Positions 26,138 through 34,681 of a stretch of DNA of 64,000 nt are shown piece after piece. Every line of letters begins with the position of its first letter. Within the stretch, counting starts at the first letter, position 1. The DNA comes from Aestuariivivens sediminicola. Its GTDB lineage: Bacteria; Bacteroidota; Bacteroidia; Flavobacteriales; Flavobacteriaceae. The stretch spans positions 310,001 through 374,000 of the forward strand of contig NZ_JAKMCM010000003.1 of the NCBI RefSeq assembly GCF_022662015.1, given 5' to 3'. The notes under the pieces are model-generated. The model was given only the letters and a program-made list of their open reading frames with translations, was not told the DNA's origin and did not search any database. The position numbers and the translations under genes are program-made.

Positions 26138-26222
26138 TGCGCACGAGAAGATTCGAACTTCCACATCCTAAACGGATACTGGCCCCTCAAGCCAGCGCGT
26201 CTACCAATTCCGCCACGTGCGC
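26138..26222 (-). tRNA. tRNA-Leu (anticodon GAG)
   Basis: Read on the minus strand: acceptor stem GCGCACG pairs with CGTGCGC, discriminator A, D arm TGGCGGAATTGGTAGACGC, anticodon stem CTGGC/GCCAG around loop TTGAGGG, a long class II variable arm, and TTCGAATC in the T loop. The length is 85 nt. CCA is not encoded. Confidence 0.95.
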
Positions 26223-26237
26223 ATACTGTGAAGTCAG

Positions 26238-26245
26238 CAAAAATA
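26238..26245 (-). promoter_or_regulatory. -7 promoter box for tRNA-Leu
   Basis: TATTTTTG on the minus strand (TAnnTTTG), 15 bases upstream of the mature tRNA 5' end. Confidence 0.5.
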
Positions 26246-26246
26246 T

Positions 26247-26277
26247 AAAAAGTTAAGCAATAAAGCTTAACTTTTTT
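26247..26277. terminator. Bidirectional hairpin between tRNA-Leu and the DUF4861 gene
   Basis: AAAAGTTAAGC (26248-26258) pairs with GCTTAACTTTT (26265-26275), with A and T runs on both sides. It probably ends the kduI-kduD-DUF4861 transcript before the tRNA promoter. The rest of 26278-26461 shows nothing I can name. Confidence 0.65.
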
Positions 26278-26461
26278 CCAGTATCGTCGGTGTAATATGT
26301 CTTTCAATACATATTGCATATAAGTTCCATTAGATTCATAAGATCATATATGCCATATGAAAAGCTGTCCCTATATAAAATGAAGAAAACAGTGCATAAG
26401 AAAACAGCTTTAAATGGGCCAAAAAGAGGTTTCTTAATCGTATAAACAGAATAAAACTAAC

Positions 26462-27652
26462 CTAATTGATTAGCGCAACTTCAAGCGGTGAATTTATTTT
26501 CATGGAATAGTGGTTCAGATAGCTTTGCCATTCTTCTTTGCTATTGAATTGCCCACTCTCTTTCCATCCAAAACCAGCATAGTAGACCACTTTATTGTTT
26601 TCAACCTTGAGTAGCACATAGGAATTACTTAGATCCTTCTTTTCCGTTACATAGTTTTCAACGCCAATAAAATGATCAACCGGTGCGAGAATGGCCATGC
26701 CAAGTTCAGAATCACCATGGGGTTTCCAATAACTTAACCATCCGTTTTTCTGGTTTGCAGTTACTTCACCATCGTTTTCATGTAGAGTTAATCCCGCGGC
26801 AATCTCTTCAACACCATCTATTGAAATCTCAAATTTGGATAAATTCGAGCCATAATCCAAACTTATAATTTTCGATTCCTTTATAATTTGTCCTGCAGCA
26901 TTCCAGTTTTCATACTCCAAATAAAAACTGGTTCGTAAAGGCCCGGTTGTAATTGTACGGTAATTAATGAAGTTTTTGGAAAAATAAAATGCCGAGTCCA
27001 CCTTCACAGCTAAACCTCCAACACCGCGACTAATGCCGACATGAAAATTATCCAAACCTTCACCGGTATCTTCATGATAGGAGCCATCGGTTTCTAACTC
27101 TTTTTTGTACCATTTATTAATGATAGGATAATTAACTTTTTTTAACCAGGCATCAACACCACTGGTAAGTGTGCCACCTTTTATGCTGTCTTCCACCATT
27201 TTTTGAGCTTTCGGCCCAAAAACACGAAATGCAACTCTGTCATTTTCCCATGCATAATCATCAGTGCGTTCAGGTACAAATCTTGAATAACAATAGGTCT
27301 CTATATCCGATGCTCCTATTTGCGATGCTGGAACTATGGTATAGGTATTTTTTGAATTGGCTTTTATTTTGGGTTGAAATATAAGTTTATCATAGATACT
27401 ATCGCCATCCAGATCAACTGTTTGCGAGATTACAGGTTCCTTGGTAACAGGATCCATAATTCTGACTTCCGAAAGGTTTTCAATGTTGAGAAAATCTTTG
27501 GTAAGCTCTACCGTTTCAAAAGCTCTGTCAATATTAAGTGTGTTGGTGACTACAATCTGAGGAAATTTCTCTTTAGGAGCACATGAAGCTAAAAGAATAC
27601 CAAATCCAATTAAACGAAATGACCTGAAGGAATACATATTGATATATTTCAC
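26462..27652 (-). CDS. DUF4861 family lipoprotein
   Basis: This 396-residue protein has a lipoprotein signal ending LLASC (Cys24). The mature part is beta-rich and matches the DUF4861 family (VPERTDDYAWENDRVAFRVF, then GEGLDNFHVGISRGVGGLAV). DUF4861 proteins are recurrent members of Bacteroidota polysaccharide loci for uronate-containing glycans; the activity is not established to my knowledge. It lies 67 bases downstream of kduD in the same direction, which supports a role in uronate oligomer processing. A second in-frame Met (residue 6) is an alternative start. Confidence 0.82.
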   Translation of the reverse strand: MKYINMYSFRSFRLIGFGILLASCAPKEKFPQIVVTNTLNIDRAFETVELTKDFLNIENLSEVRIMDPVTKEPVISQTVDLDGDSIYDKLIFQPKIKANSKNTYTIVPASQIGASDIETYCYSRFVPERTDDYAWENDRVAFRVFGPKAQKMVEDSIKGGTLTSGVDAWLKKVNYPIINKWYKKELETDGSYHEDTGEGLDNFHVGISRGVGGLAVKVDSAFYFSKNFINYRTITTGPLRTSFYLEYENWNAAGQIIKESKIISLDYGSNLSKFEISIDGVEEIAAGLTLHENDGEVTANQKNGWLSYWKPHGDSELGMAILAPVDHFIGVENYVTEKKDLSNSYVLLKVENNKVVYYAGFGWKESGQFNSKEEWQSYLNHYSMKINSPLEVALIN

Positions 27653-27719
27653 TTTAATTTAATATTTAAAACCCATGAATTTTACCTAGTGAAAAGTAAA
27701 ATAAAACGGTGCTTAGTTA

Positions 27720-28514
27720 TTAGGATTCATTACTTGGTTTGCCTATTGTTGCCAAAATACCACCATCAACATAAACAATTTGACCATTGACAAAGTCACT
27801 AGCCTGTGAACTCAGAAAAATGACAGCACCTCTCAAATCATCAGGATCACCCCAACGACCTGCTGGTGTTCTGCTTACGATAAATTCATTGAATGGATGA
27901 CCATCAACTCGTATGGGAGCGGTCTGACTCGTGGCAAAATACCCCGGTCCAATACCATTGGTCTGAATATTGTATTTGGCCCATTCGGTCGCCATATTCC
28001 GTGTAAGCATTTTAAGTCCACCTTTCGCTGCCGCATAGGCACCCACAGAATTACGACCTAATTCACTCATCATAGAACAAATATTTATTATTTTTCCACC
28101 ACCACGTGCTATCATCCCTTTTACCACCTGTTTGGATACGATAAAAGGACTGACCAAATCAACATCAATCACTTCTTTAAAATCAGAAACCGCCATTTCA
28201 ACTAATGGCATACGCTTTATGATACCCGCATTATTCACCAGAATATCGATAGGCCCTACCTCTTCTTCAATCCTGGAAATGGCCGCCTTGACTTCAGTTT
28301 CATCGGTCACATTAAATCGATATCCGACGGCATCAATGCCATCATTTTTGTATTCGATGATGGCCTTATCAATTTTTTCCTGTGATGAATTTCCATTGAC
28401 AATAATCCTAGCACCTGCCATGCCTAAACCTTTCGCCATGGACATCCCCAGCCCATGCGTACTTCCCGTTATTAGCGCATTTTTACCTTTTAGACTAAAT
28501 AGTGATGTACTCAT
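27720..28514 (-). CDS. kduD: 2-dehydro-3-deoxy-D-gluconate 5-dehydrogenase
   Basis: KduD is an SDR that reduces 2,5-diketo-3-deoxygluconate to 2-keto-3-deoxygluconate with NAD(P)H, after KduI. The 264-residue protein has the nucleotide loop TGSTHGLG (17-24), NNAG (94-97), a catalytic Ser (near 147), and Tyr160-x3-Lys164 in AYAAAKGG. It sits 3 bases after kduI, so the assignment within the SDR superfamily is strengthened by context. Cytoplasmic. Confidence 0.92.
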   Translation of the reverse strand: MSTSLFSLKGKNALITGSTHGLGMSMAKGLGMAGARIIVNGNSSQEKIDKAIIEYKNDGIDAVGYRFNVTDETEVKAAISRIEEEVGPIDILVNNAGIIKRMPLVEMAVSDFKEVIDVDLVSPFIVSKQVVKGMIARGGGKIINICSMMSELGRNSVGAYAAAKGGLKMLTRNMATEWAKYNIQTNGIGPGYFATSQTAPIRVDGHPFNEFIVSRTPAGRWGDPDDLRGAVIFLSSQASDFVNGQIVYVDGGILATIGKPSNES

Positions 28515-28517
28515 GGT

Positions 28518-29360
28518 TTATTTTAATTCGGTTATCTTGCAATGATCCATGTCGCCATAATCTAAATTCTCACCGGCCATACCCCAGATAAAGGTATAAT
28601 TGCTTGTACCAGAACCCGCATGAATAGACCAAGCCGGTGAAATGACAGCTTGGTTATTAGACATCCAGATATGTCTTGTTTCCTGTGGTTGCCCCATAAA
28701 ATGACAAACAGCCTGATCTTCCGGAACTTCAAAATAAAAATATACCTCCATTCTTCTGTCATGAACATGCGCAGGCATGGTATTCCATACACTTCCTGTT
28801 TTTAATTCTGTCATACCCATCTGTAACTGACAGGTATCGACAAGACTATTTACAATAAGTTTTCTTATGGTTCTGGCATTTGCAGTTTCCAGTGAACCGA
28901 GTTCGACCACTTCCGCTTCTTCTCTGCTTATTTTTTTTATGGGATATACTTTGTGAGCAGGGGTTGAGTTTAAGTAAAATAGTGCGGGGTGGGATGGGTC
29001 ATCACTTCGAAATTCAATGTCCTTGTTCCCTTTGCCAACATATAAAGCCTCCTTGTAGTCAAGAGGATAGTTCTGGCCATCTACAGATATGCTGCCCGGA
29101 CCACCAACATTAATTACACCGAGTTCTCTGCGTTCAAGAAAATAATCGGCCTTTAACGGATCAATTGGATTCAGTATAACAGGATTATCTTTAGGTAATG
29201 CACCTCCTGTAATGAATCTATCATAATGAGAATAGAACAGGTTTATGTCATTCTCTGAAAATAATTTACCAATTAAAAACTCATTTCTTAATCTTTCGGT
29301 ATCATATGATTTAACATCTCTCGGGGATCCTGCGTATCGAACTTCATAGTGGGTAGCCAT
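28518..29360 (-). CDS. kduI: 5-dehydro-4-deoxy-D-glucuronate isomerase
   Basis: KduI isomerises 5-keto-4-deoxyuronate, the monomer released by polysaccharide lyases and unsaturated uronyl hydrolases, to 2,5-diketo-3-deoxygluconate. The 280-residue cupin-fold protein retains zinc ligands His198, His200, Glu205 and His247, each offset by two from the E. coli positions. It is the first gene of kduI-kduD-DUF4861 and diverges from lacI across the palindromic operator at 29440-29459. Confidence 0.96.
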   Translation of the reverse strand: MATHYEVRYAGSPRDVKSYDTERLRNEFLIGKLFSENDINLFYSHYDRFITGGALPKDNPVILNPIDPLKADYFLERRELGVINVGGPGSISVDGQNYPLDYKEALYVGKGNKDIEFRSDDPSHPALFYLNSTPAHKVYPIKKISREEAEVVELGSLETANARTIRKLIVNSLVDTCQLQMGMTELKTGSVWNTMPAHVHDRRMEVYFYFEVPEDQAVCHFMGQPQETRHIWMSNNQAVISPAWSIHAGSGTSNYTFIWGMAGENLDYGDMDHCKITELK

Positions 29361-29417
29361 AATTTTATATCTAATTTTTTATAACATTTAGTGCAATTAT
29401 TTGCATCTTCACGTGTA

Positions 29418-29474
29418 CAAAATTAATAAAATTCTTCAGAAATACAATCGATTGTATTTAATTTATTAAATTTG
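29418..29474. promoter_or_regulatory. Divergent kduI/lacI promoters around a 20-bp palindromic operator
   Basis: AAATACAATCGATTGTATTT (29440-29459) is a perfect palindrome with a central CG, typical of LacI-family operators. For kduI (minus), the -7 box TAATTTTG is at 29418-29425, and a TTG inside the palindrome lies 19 bases upstream as a -33 element. For lacI (plus), the -7 box TAAATTTG is at 29467-29474. The operator thus covers the kduI -33 region and abuts the lacI promoter. Confidence 0.8.
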
Positions 29475-29557
29475 AATTTTAAAACCTAATTGACGATATA
29501 ATTAAGAAAATGGTGTTCTGGAATCCCATGGAATACGATTTACTCATAGAGTTTTGA

Positions 29558-30577
29558 ATGGAACATAAAAAAGCCACTATTCACGATATTGCAAAAGCCT
29601 TAAACATTGATAGTTCTACTGTTTCAAGGGCTCTAAATAACAGTCCGAGGGTAACACAAAAAACCAAGGACAAAATTTTGATGAAGGCCAATGAACTGGG
29701 TTATCAAAGAAATCACCTGGCTTCAAACCTTCGCAAAAGTAAAACCTTTACCATTGGTGTTATTGTTCCCAGGATATCTCGGCATTTTTTTTCTTCTGCG
29801 ATCTCAGGAATAGAAGAAACGGCCTATAATGCCGGTTATAATGTGATCATATGTCAGTCATTGGAAGATTTAGAAAGAGAAAAGACAATAGCAGAGACCT
29901 TATTGGCCAACCGGGTCGATGGCGTTCTGATCTCCATATCAATGGAAACCAATAATTATGATCATCTGGAGGGATTAAAACAGCGAAATATTCCTGTCGT
30001 CTTTTTTGACAGACATTGCAATATAACCAATAACAGCAATGTCATCATTGATGATTTTCAGGCAGGTTTTGATGCCACCGAACATCTCATATCTCATGGA
30101 TGTCGTAACATTGTTCATTTTGCAGGAACCCCAAATTTAGAAATATATAAAAATAGATTTCAAGGCTATAAGGCGGCCTTGTCCAGGCATGACATAAAAT
30201 TTCGAGAAACGTTTGTATTAAGTTCTCGGCTTATGCATGAGGATGGAATTAAAAATGCAAAGAAAGTTTTAGCACTTCCCAACAACATAGATGGTATCTT
30301 TTCTGCCAATGATGTGGCTGCCATAAGTGCAATGCAGTATTTAAAGGCCCAGGGCATAAGCATCCCGGAAGATATCGCTATCGTTGGATTTAGCAATGAA
30401 ACTATTTCATCTGTTATCGAGCCGCCGCTGTCTACAATAAATCAGTCAGGGTTCGAAATTGGCAAAACGGCAACGAATCTCTTATTGTCTAAAATTGACA
30501 GAACATCAACAAGGCCGGTTTACGAGACCATAATTTTAAAGGCCAACCTGATTGAACGAAAATCATCTTTAAGATAA
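29558..30577 (+). CDS. LacI-family transcriptional regulator
   Basis: This 339-residue regulator has an N-terminal LacI helix-turn-helix and hinge (ATIHDIAKALNIDSSTVSRA, then KANELGYQRNHLASNL). A periplasmic-binding-protein-like effector domain follows (TFTIGVIVPRISRHFFSSAI, FSANDVAAISAMQYL, IVGFSNETISSVIEPPLSTI). It diverges from kduI and probably binds the palindrome between them. The likely inducer is a metabolite of uronate or 3-keto-glycoside breakdown (inference). Confidence 0.93.
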   Translation: MEHKKATIHDIAKALNIDSSTVSRALNNSPRVTQKTKDKILMKANELGYQRNHLASNLRKSKTFTIGVIVPRISRHFFSSAISGIEETAYNAGYNVIICQSLEDLEREKTIAETLLANRVDGVLISISMETNNYDHLEGLKQRNIPVVFFDRHCNITNNSNVIIDDFQAGFDATEHLISHGCRNIVHFAGTPNLEIYKNRFQGYKAALSRHDIKFRETFVLSSRLMHEDGIKNAKKVLALPNNIDGIFSANDVAAISAMQYLKAQGISIPEDIAIVGFSNETISSVIEPPLSTINQSGFEIGKTATNLLLSKIDRTSTRPVYETIILKANLIERKSSLR

Positions 30578-30673
30578 ATGAGAATGACACGAATGCTGAA
30601 TGGATTTTTTAAAATATTTTTCTTGGAATATCGTCGATTAATTAAGTACAAAATTTTAAATTGTCAAACCTTA

Positions 30674-30685
30674 TAAACACGTTTA
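30674..30685. promoter_or_regulatory. Possible inverted repeat before the DUF1080 operon
   Basis: TAAAC-AC-GTTTA is a 5-bp inverted repeat just 4 bases before the ATG at 30690. It differs from the kduI/lacI palindrome. It may be a second operator, or chance in AT-rich sequence. Confidence 0.25.
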
Positions 30686-30689
30686 CTAA

Positions 30690-32078
30690 ATGAAACAAAT
30701 TTCTAATTATTCCTTAATCGTAAAATTACTTCTAGTGTTTTGTGTAATTTATGGTTGTCAAGATAACAAACAGGAAGTGCCCTGGCATAATTTAATTCAA
30801 GAGGATTTATCGAACTGGACCATATTGGGAGGAGCGGCAACCTACCAGAACAGTGATGGCGTCATTACAGGTACAACAGCTGCAAATACGCCTAACACCT
30901 TTTTAACGACCAATGAAATGTATAGTGATTTTATCCTTGAATTGGAATTGAAAGTAGATTCTATCATGAATTCGGGTATTCAGATACGAAGTAATAGTTT
31001 TCCTTACTATCAGAACGGACGAGTGCATGGCTATCAGGTAGAAATAGATCCTTCCAAACGTGCCTGGAGTGGGGGTATTTATGATGAAGGCAGACGCAAA
31101 TGGTTAAACACTCTGGAAAACAATCCTGAAGCCCAAAAAGCCTTTAAGCAAAACCAATGGAACCAGTATCGCATTGAGGCCATCGGCGATACGATTAAAA
31201 CATGGGTCAATGGCGTTCCGGCGGCCCATCTGATCGATGATAAAACCGCTACAGGTTTTATTGGATTACAGGTACATTCCATCGGGAAGAGCACTGAGAA
31301 ACTAGGTAAGCAGGTCCAATGGAAAAACCTGAAAATTTTAACGGACAACCTTTCTAATTACAGTAGAGAGACCCCGCTGGAGCCTGTTATTACGAAAAAC
31401 AATTTGACCATAGACGAAAAGAAGACTGGCTGGACAATGCTTTGGGATGGAAAGACGAGTGAAGGCTGGAGAGGTGCAAAATTGGATTCGTTTCCCGAAA
31501 TAGGATGGGAAATATCAGATGGAGTGCTTACGGTTTTAGCCTCCGATGGAAGCGAATCTACAAATGGAGGTGATATTGTCACCAAGGAGTTGTTTGGTGA
31601 TTTCGAGTTGAAAGTGGATTTTAAATTGACGGAAGGGGCAAATAGTGGGATAAAATACTATGTTGATACAGATCTGAACAAAGAAGAGGGGTCTGCCATT
31701 GGATTGGAATACCAGCTTTTAGATGATGCTAAACATCCAGATGCTAAATTGGGTAATCACGATGGAAGTAGGACGGTTTGCTCCCTTTACGACTTAATTC
31801 AGGCCGATCCCAACAAACCCATAAAGCCAATCGGACAATGGAATACGGCCCATATAAAATCAATTAACAACCATGTTGAGCATTGGTTAAATGGTGTCAA
31901 AGTTTTGGAGTATCAGCGCGGAGGTCCTGAATTCAGGAAACTGGTATCGGAGAGTAAATATAAAGTATGGGAAAATTTTGGAGAGGCCGACAGGGGTCCC
32001 ATATTGCTTCAGGATCATGGTGACCGGGTTTCATTCAGAAACATAAAAATTAAATCAATACAGAATGGGAACAAATAG
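30690..32078 (+). CDS. Tandem 3-keto-disaccharide hydrolase (DUF1080) lipoprotein
   Basis: This 462-residue lipoprotein (signal ending VIYGC, Cys23) contains two DUF1080 concanavalin-like domains. The first (about 30-217) has TTNEMYSDFILELELKVD and NSGIQIRS. The second (about 242-458) has WTMLWDGKTSEGWRGAK, LFGDFELKVDFKLTEGANSG and DRGPILLQDHGDRVSFRNI. DUF1080 proteins cleave glycosides after C3 oxidation. The gene overlaps the next oxidoreductase by 14 bases, so they are co-expressed. Tandem fusion of both domains is less common than single-domain forms. Confidence 0.88.
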   Translation: MKQISNYSLIVKLLLVFCVIYGCQDNKQEVPWHNLIQEDLSNWTILGGAATYQNSDGVITGTTAANTPNTFLTTNEMYSDFILELELKVDSIMNSGIQIRSNSFPYYQNGRVHGYQVEIDPSKRAWSGGIYDEGRRKWLNTLENNPEAQKAFKQNQWNQYRIEAIGDTIKTWVNGVPAAHLIDDKTATGFIGLQVHSIGKSTEKLGKQVQWKNLKILTDNLSNYSRETPLEPVITKNNLTIDEKKTGWTMLWDGKTSEGWRGAKLDSFPEIGWEISDGVLTVLASDGSESTNGGDIVTKELFGDFELKVDFKLTEGANSGIKYYVDTDLNKEEGSAIGLEYQLLDDAKHPDAKLGNHDGSRTVCSLYDLIQADPNKPIKPIGQWNTAHIKSINNHVEHWLNGVKVLEYQRGGPEFRKLVSESKYKVWENFGEADRGPILLQDHGDRVSFRNIKIKSIQNGNK

Positions 32079-33414
32079 AAGAAAGTTCATAAAACAATTG
32101 GCCACCGGGGCATCTGGAATTATAGTGGGTTCGAAACTCAATGCAAGTACGCTATCAGCAAAAAGCTATTCAAGAATACTTGGGGCCAATGATAGGATTG
32201 GTGTGGCCATACAGGGCCTTGGAAGGCGCTATGGCGGTTTTTTAGAGGCTATACTTACAAAGAAGAACAATATCGATTTGATCTACCTGTGTGATGTTCT
32301 TAAAAGTCAACGCGATAAGGCAGGAGCCAAAGTTCATAAATTATCGGGTAAAACACCATCATTGGAAAATGATATCAGGCAGATTTTTGATGATGCTGAT
32401 GTGGATGCCATATTTATGGCCACCCCGGATCATTGGCATACCCCGGGCGCTTGTATGGCCATGCAAGCAGGGAAGCATGTGTATTTGGAAAAACCCTGTA
32501 GTCACAATCCACTTGAGAACGAATTGGTAGTTGCCTTTCAACAGAAATATAACAAGGTCGTACAGATGGGAAACCAGCAGCGGTCTTCTCTTCAGAGTAT
32601 TGAGATCATTGAAGAGATCCATAATGGTATTATTGGTGTACCTTACAAGGCCATTGCCTTTTACACCAATAATAGAGGTGAGGTTCCCCATCAGGTTGAG
32701 ACCGCACCACCAGAGGGCTTGGACTGGGACTTATTTCAAGGACCGGCACCCCGCAGGGCCTATACCCATGATACATGGAATTACAATTGGCATTGGTATG
32801 GATGGGATTATGGTACTGCGGAAATGGGCAACAATGCCACGCATGAACTGGACATTGCCCGTTGGGCATTGGACGTCAATTATCCTGAATATGTTGACGT
32901 TATTGCCGGAAAGCATCAGTTTATTGACGATGGATGGGAGATGTATGATACGATGGAGGCGACCTACAGGTTCAGCAATAACCGTGTGATACAATGGGAT
33001 GGCAGTAGTAGAAATGGCTATTCAAAATATGGACGAGGTAGGGGCACACTTATATATGGGTCCAAAGGCTCTGTTATGATCGATAGAGGCGGTTATGAGC
33101 TATATGATCTGAATGGAAAATTAATAAAAGAACATAAATCTGAGGGTAAGGAAGCCGGCACAGCCCTTGGTGGGGGAGGCGATCTGACTACCATGCATAC
33201 CATAAACTTTTTCGATGCGATAAGGGGTAAGGCCGAATTGACATCACCTATTGATGTCGGGGCCATATCTCAGATGTTGACCCATTATGCCAATGTGGCC
33301 TATCGCATAGGTAAAGGGTTTGAGGTGGATGAAAAATCGGGTAGGATCTACGACAGAGAAGCCATGGGGCTTTGGTCGAGAGAATATGAACCGGGATGGG
33401 AACCAAAATTATAA
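32065..33414 (+). CDS. Gfo/Idh/MocA oxidoreductase with Tat-like signal (copy 1)
   Basis: This 449-residue protein starts with a twin-arginine type leader (NRRKFIKQLATGASGIIVGS). An N-terminal Rossmann domain (RIGVAIQGLGRRYGG, IFMATPDHWHTP, KHVYLEKPCSHN with the catalytic EKP at 142-144) is followed by the C-terminal alpha/beta domain. Family members oxidise sugars at C3 or act on 3-keto sugars. The Tat leader suggests export with bound NAD(P). It overlaps the DUF1080 gene by 14 bases. Confidence 0.9.
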   Translation: MGTNRRKFIKQLATGASGIIVGSKLNASTLSAKSYSRILGANDRIGVAIQGLGRRYGGFLEAILTKKNNIDLIYLCDVLKSQRDKAGAKVHKLSGKTPSLENDIRQIFDDADVDAIFMATPDHWHTPGACMAMQAGKHVYLEKPCSHNPLENELVVAFQQKYNKVVQMGNQQRSSLQSIEIIEEIHNGIIGVPYKAIAFYTNNRGEVPHQVETAPPEGLDWDLFQGPAPRRAYTHDTWNYNWHWYGWDYGTAEMGNNATHELDIARWALDVNYPEYVDVIAGKHQFIDDGWEMYDTMEATYRFSNNRVIQWDGSSRNGYSKYGRGRGTLIYGSKGSVMIDRGGYELYDLNGKLIKEHKSEGKEAGTALGGGGDLTTMHTINFFDAIRGKAELTSPIDVGAISQMLTHYANVAYRIGKGFEVDEKSGRIYDREAMGLWSREYEPGWEPKL

Positions 33415-33418
33415 CACA

Positions 33419-34609
33419 TTGAAACGACGATCATTTATAAAAAAGACAGGGCTGGCTTCGGCTGGTATAGTATCCGCGGCCCCGATGTATTCGAAAGTCC
33501 TTTCAGGACACAATGCGAATAATACGATTAATTTAGGGATCATCGGAACAGGGGATAGAGGCAAGGGCCTGGCATCTTTAATCAATAGTATTGAAAATAT
33601 AAACGTTATCGGACTTTGTGATGTGTTACCGTTTCGATTGGAGGAAGGATTATCCAAGATCCAAACAAAGGCTAAAGGTTATGAAGATTACCGCAGGCTT
33701 TTGGATCATAAGGCTATTGATGCCGTTATAGTGGCTACGCCTTTTAACACCCATTCCCAGATCGCCATCGACGCTTTGGATGCCGGTAAACATGTGTATT
33801 GTGAAAAAACTTTAGCTAAGGGTTACGAAGAAATACAAAACTTGGTGAACAAGGCCAAAGCTACTGAGTCCATATTCCAAACCGGTCATCAATATCATAG
33901 TTCACGTTTGTATAACCATGTTCTTGAATTAATTAAAGGGGGACAGGTGGGGCAAATCACGGCCATAGAATGCCAATGGAATCGCAATGGTAATTGGCGA
34001 CGTCCGGTACCTGATCCAAAACTTGAAAGAGCAATTAATTGGCGCATGTATCGTGAATTTTCTGGAGGATTAACAGCGGAATTGTGCTCACATCAAATAG
34101 ACTTTGCCAATTGGGTATTAGGAGAAACACCTGATCAAGTCATGGGTACCGGTGGTATAAATTATTGGAAGGATGGCAGAGAGACTTTTGATCATGTTCA
34201 TATGGTGTTCTCATATCCAGGTGGTGTAAAAGGTATCTTTACCTCTATCATAAGTAATGCAAAAGACGGCTATCAAATTAAAGTTATGGGAGACAAAGGA
34301 ACACTAATGATTGACTATACAAAAGCCTGGTTTTATCCTGAGGGTAAATTACGGAAGACTCTTGGAGAGGTAGATGGTGTGAGTGGAGCAACAGTATCCT
34401 GGGACGAAAATAAAGGCTATCCCATAAGCAAGGAACACTTAGAGCCCACTAAACAGGCTTTAATCGATTTTAGAGACGCTATACTTAACAATAAGCAACC
34501 TTTATCCAATATTTATACCGGGGCCCAAACCGCGATATGCGTTCAAATGGCCCTGGATGCCATGTATAATAATGAAGTTGTTAAATGGAAGAAGGATTTT
34601 CAGTTTTAA
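33419..34609 (+). CDS. Gfo/Idh/MocA oxidoreductase with Tat-like signal (copy 2)
   Basis: The TTG at 33419, 4 bases after the previous stop, gives MKRRSFIKKTGLASAGIVSA, a canonical Tat leader, and 396 residues. An ATG at 33386 would start inside the previous gene and add 11 residues. Seen: INLGIIGTGDRGKGLASLI (nucleotide site), VIVATPFNTHSQIAIDAL, HVYCEKTLAKG (EKT in place of EKP) and WRMYREFSGGLTAELCSHQI. It is distinct in sequence from copy 1, so the pair may perform sequential oxidation and reduction around the hydrolase step (inference). Confidence 0.88.
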   Translation: MKRRSFIKKTGLASAGIVSAAPMYSKVLSGHNANNTINLGIIGTGDRGKGLASLINSIENINVIGLCDVLPFRLEEGLSKIQTKAKGYEDYRRLLDHKAIDAVIVATPFNTHSQIAIDALDAGKHVYCEKTLAKGYEEIQNLVNKAKATESIFQTGHQYHSSRLYNHVLELIKGGQVGQITAIECQWNRNGNWRRPVPDPKLERAINWRMYREFSGGLTAELCSHQIDFANWVLGETPDQVMGTGGINYWKDGRETFDHVHMVFSYPGGVKGIFTSIISNAKDGYQIKVMGDKGTLMIDYTKAWFYPEGKLRKTLGEVDGVSGATVSWDENKGYPISKEHLEPTKQALIDFRDAILNNKQPLSNIYTGAQTAICVQMALDAMYNNEVVKWKKDFQF

Positions 34610-34681
34610 AAACGGTATCTCCTTTGCATTAGTGTTGGGGAGCTTTTTATTGATGAATAAGAAATACTATTTCAGTGACAT

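Noticed and set aside
26110-26319. Minus-strand frame of 69 codons
   Set aside because: It reads through tRNA-Leu; the central residues ARGGIGRRAGLRGQ are translated tRNA.
28132-28545. 137-codon frame opposite kduD
   Set aside because: Antisense shadow of kduD.
29440-29459. The palindrome as a transcription terminator
   Set aside because: It has no T-run of terminator type, no upstream gene ending there, and the symmetry and promoter placement fit an operator.
32531-32989. 152-codon + frame inside the first oxidoreductase, and minus frames 32359-32994
   Set aside because: They are alternate frames of the Gfo/Idh/MocA gene, with low-complexity, Ile/Arg-rich shadow translations.
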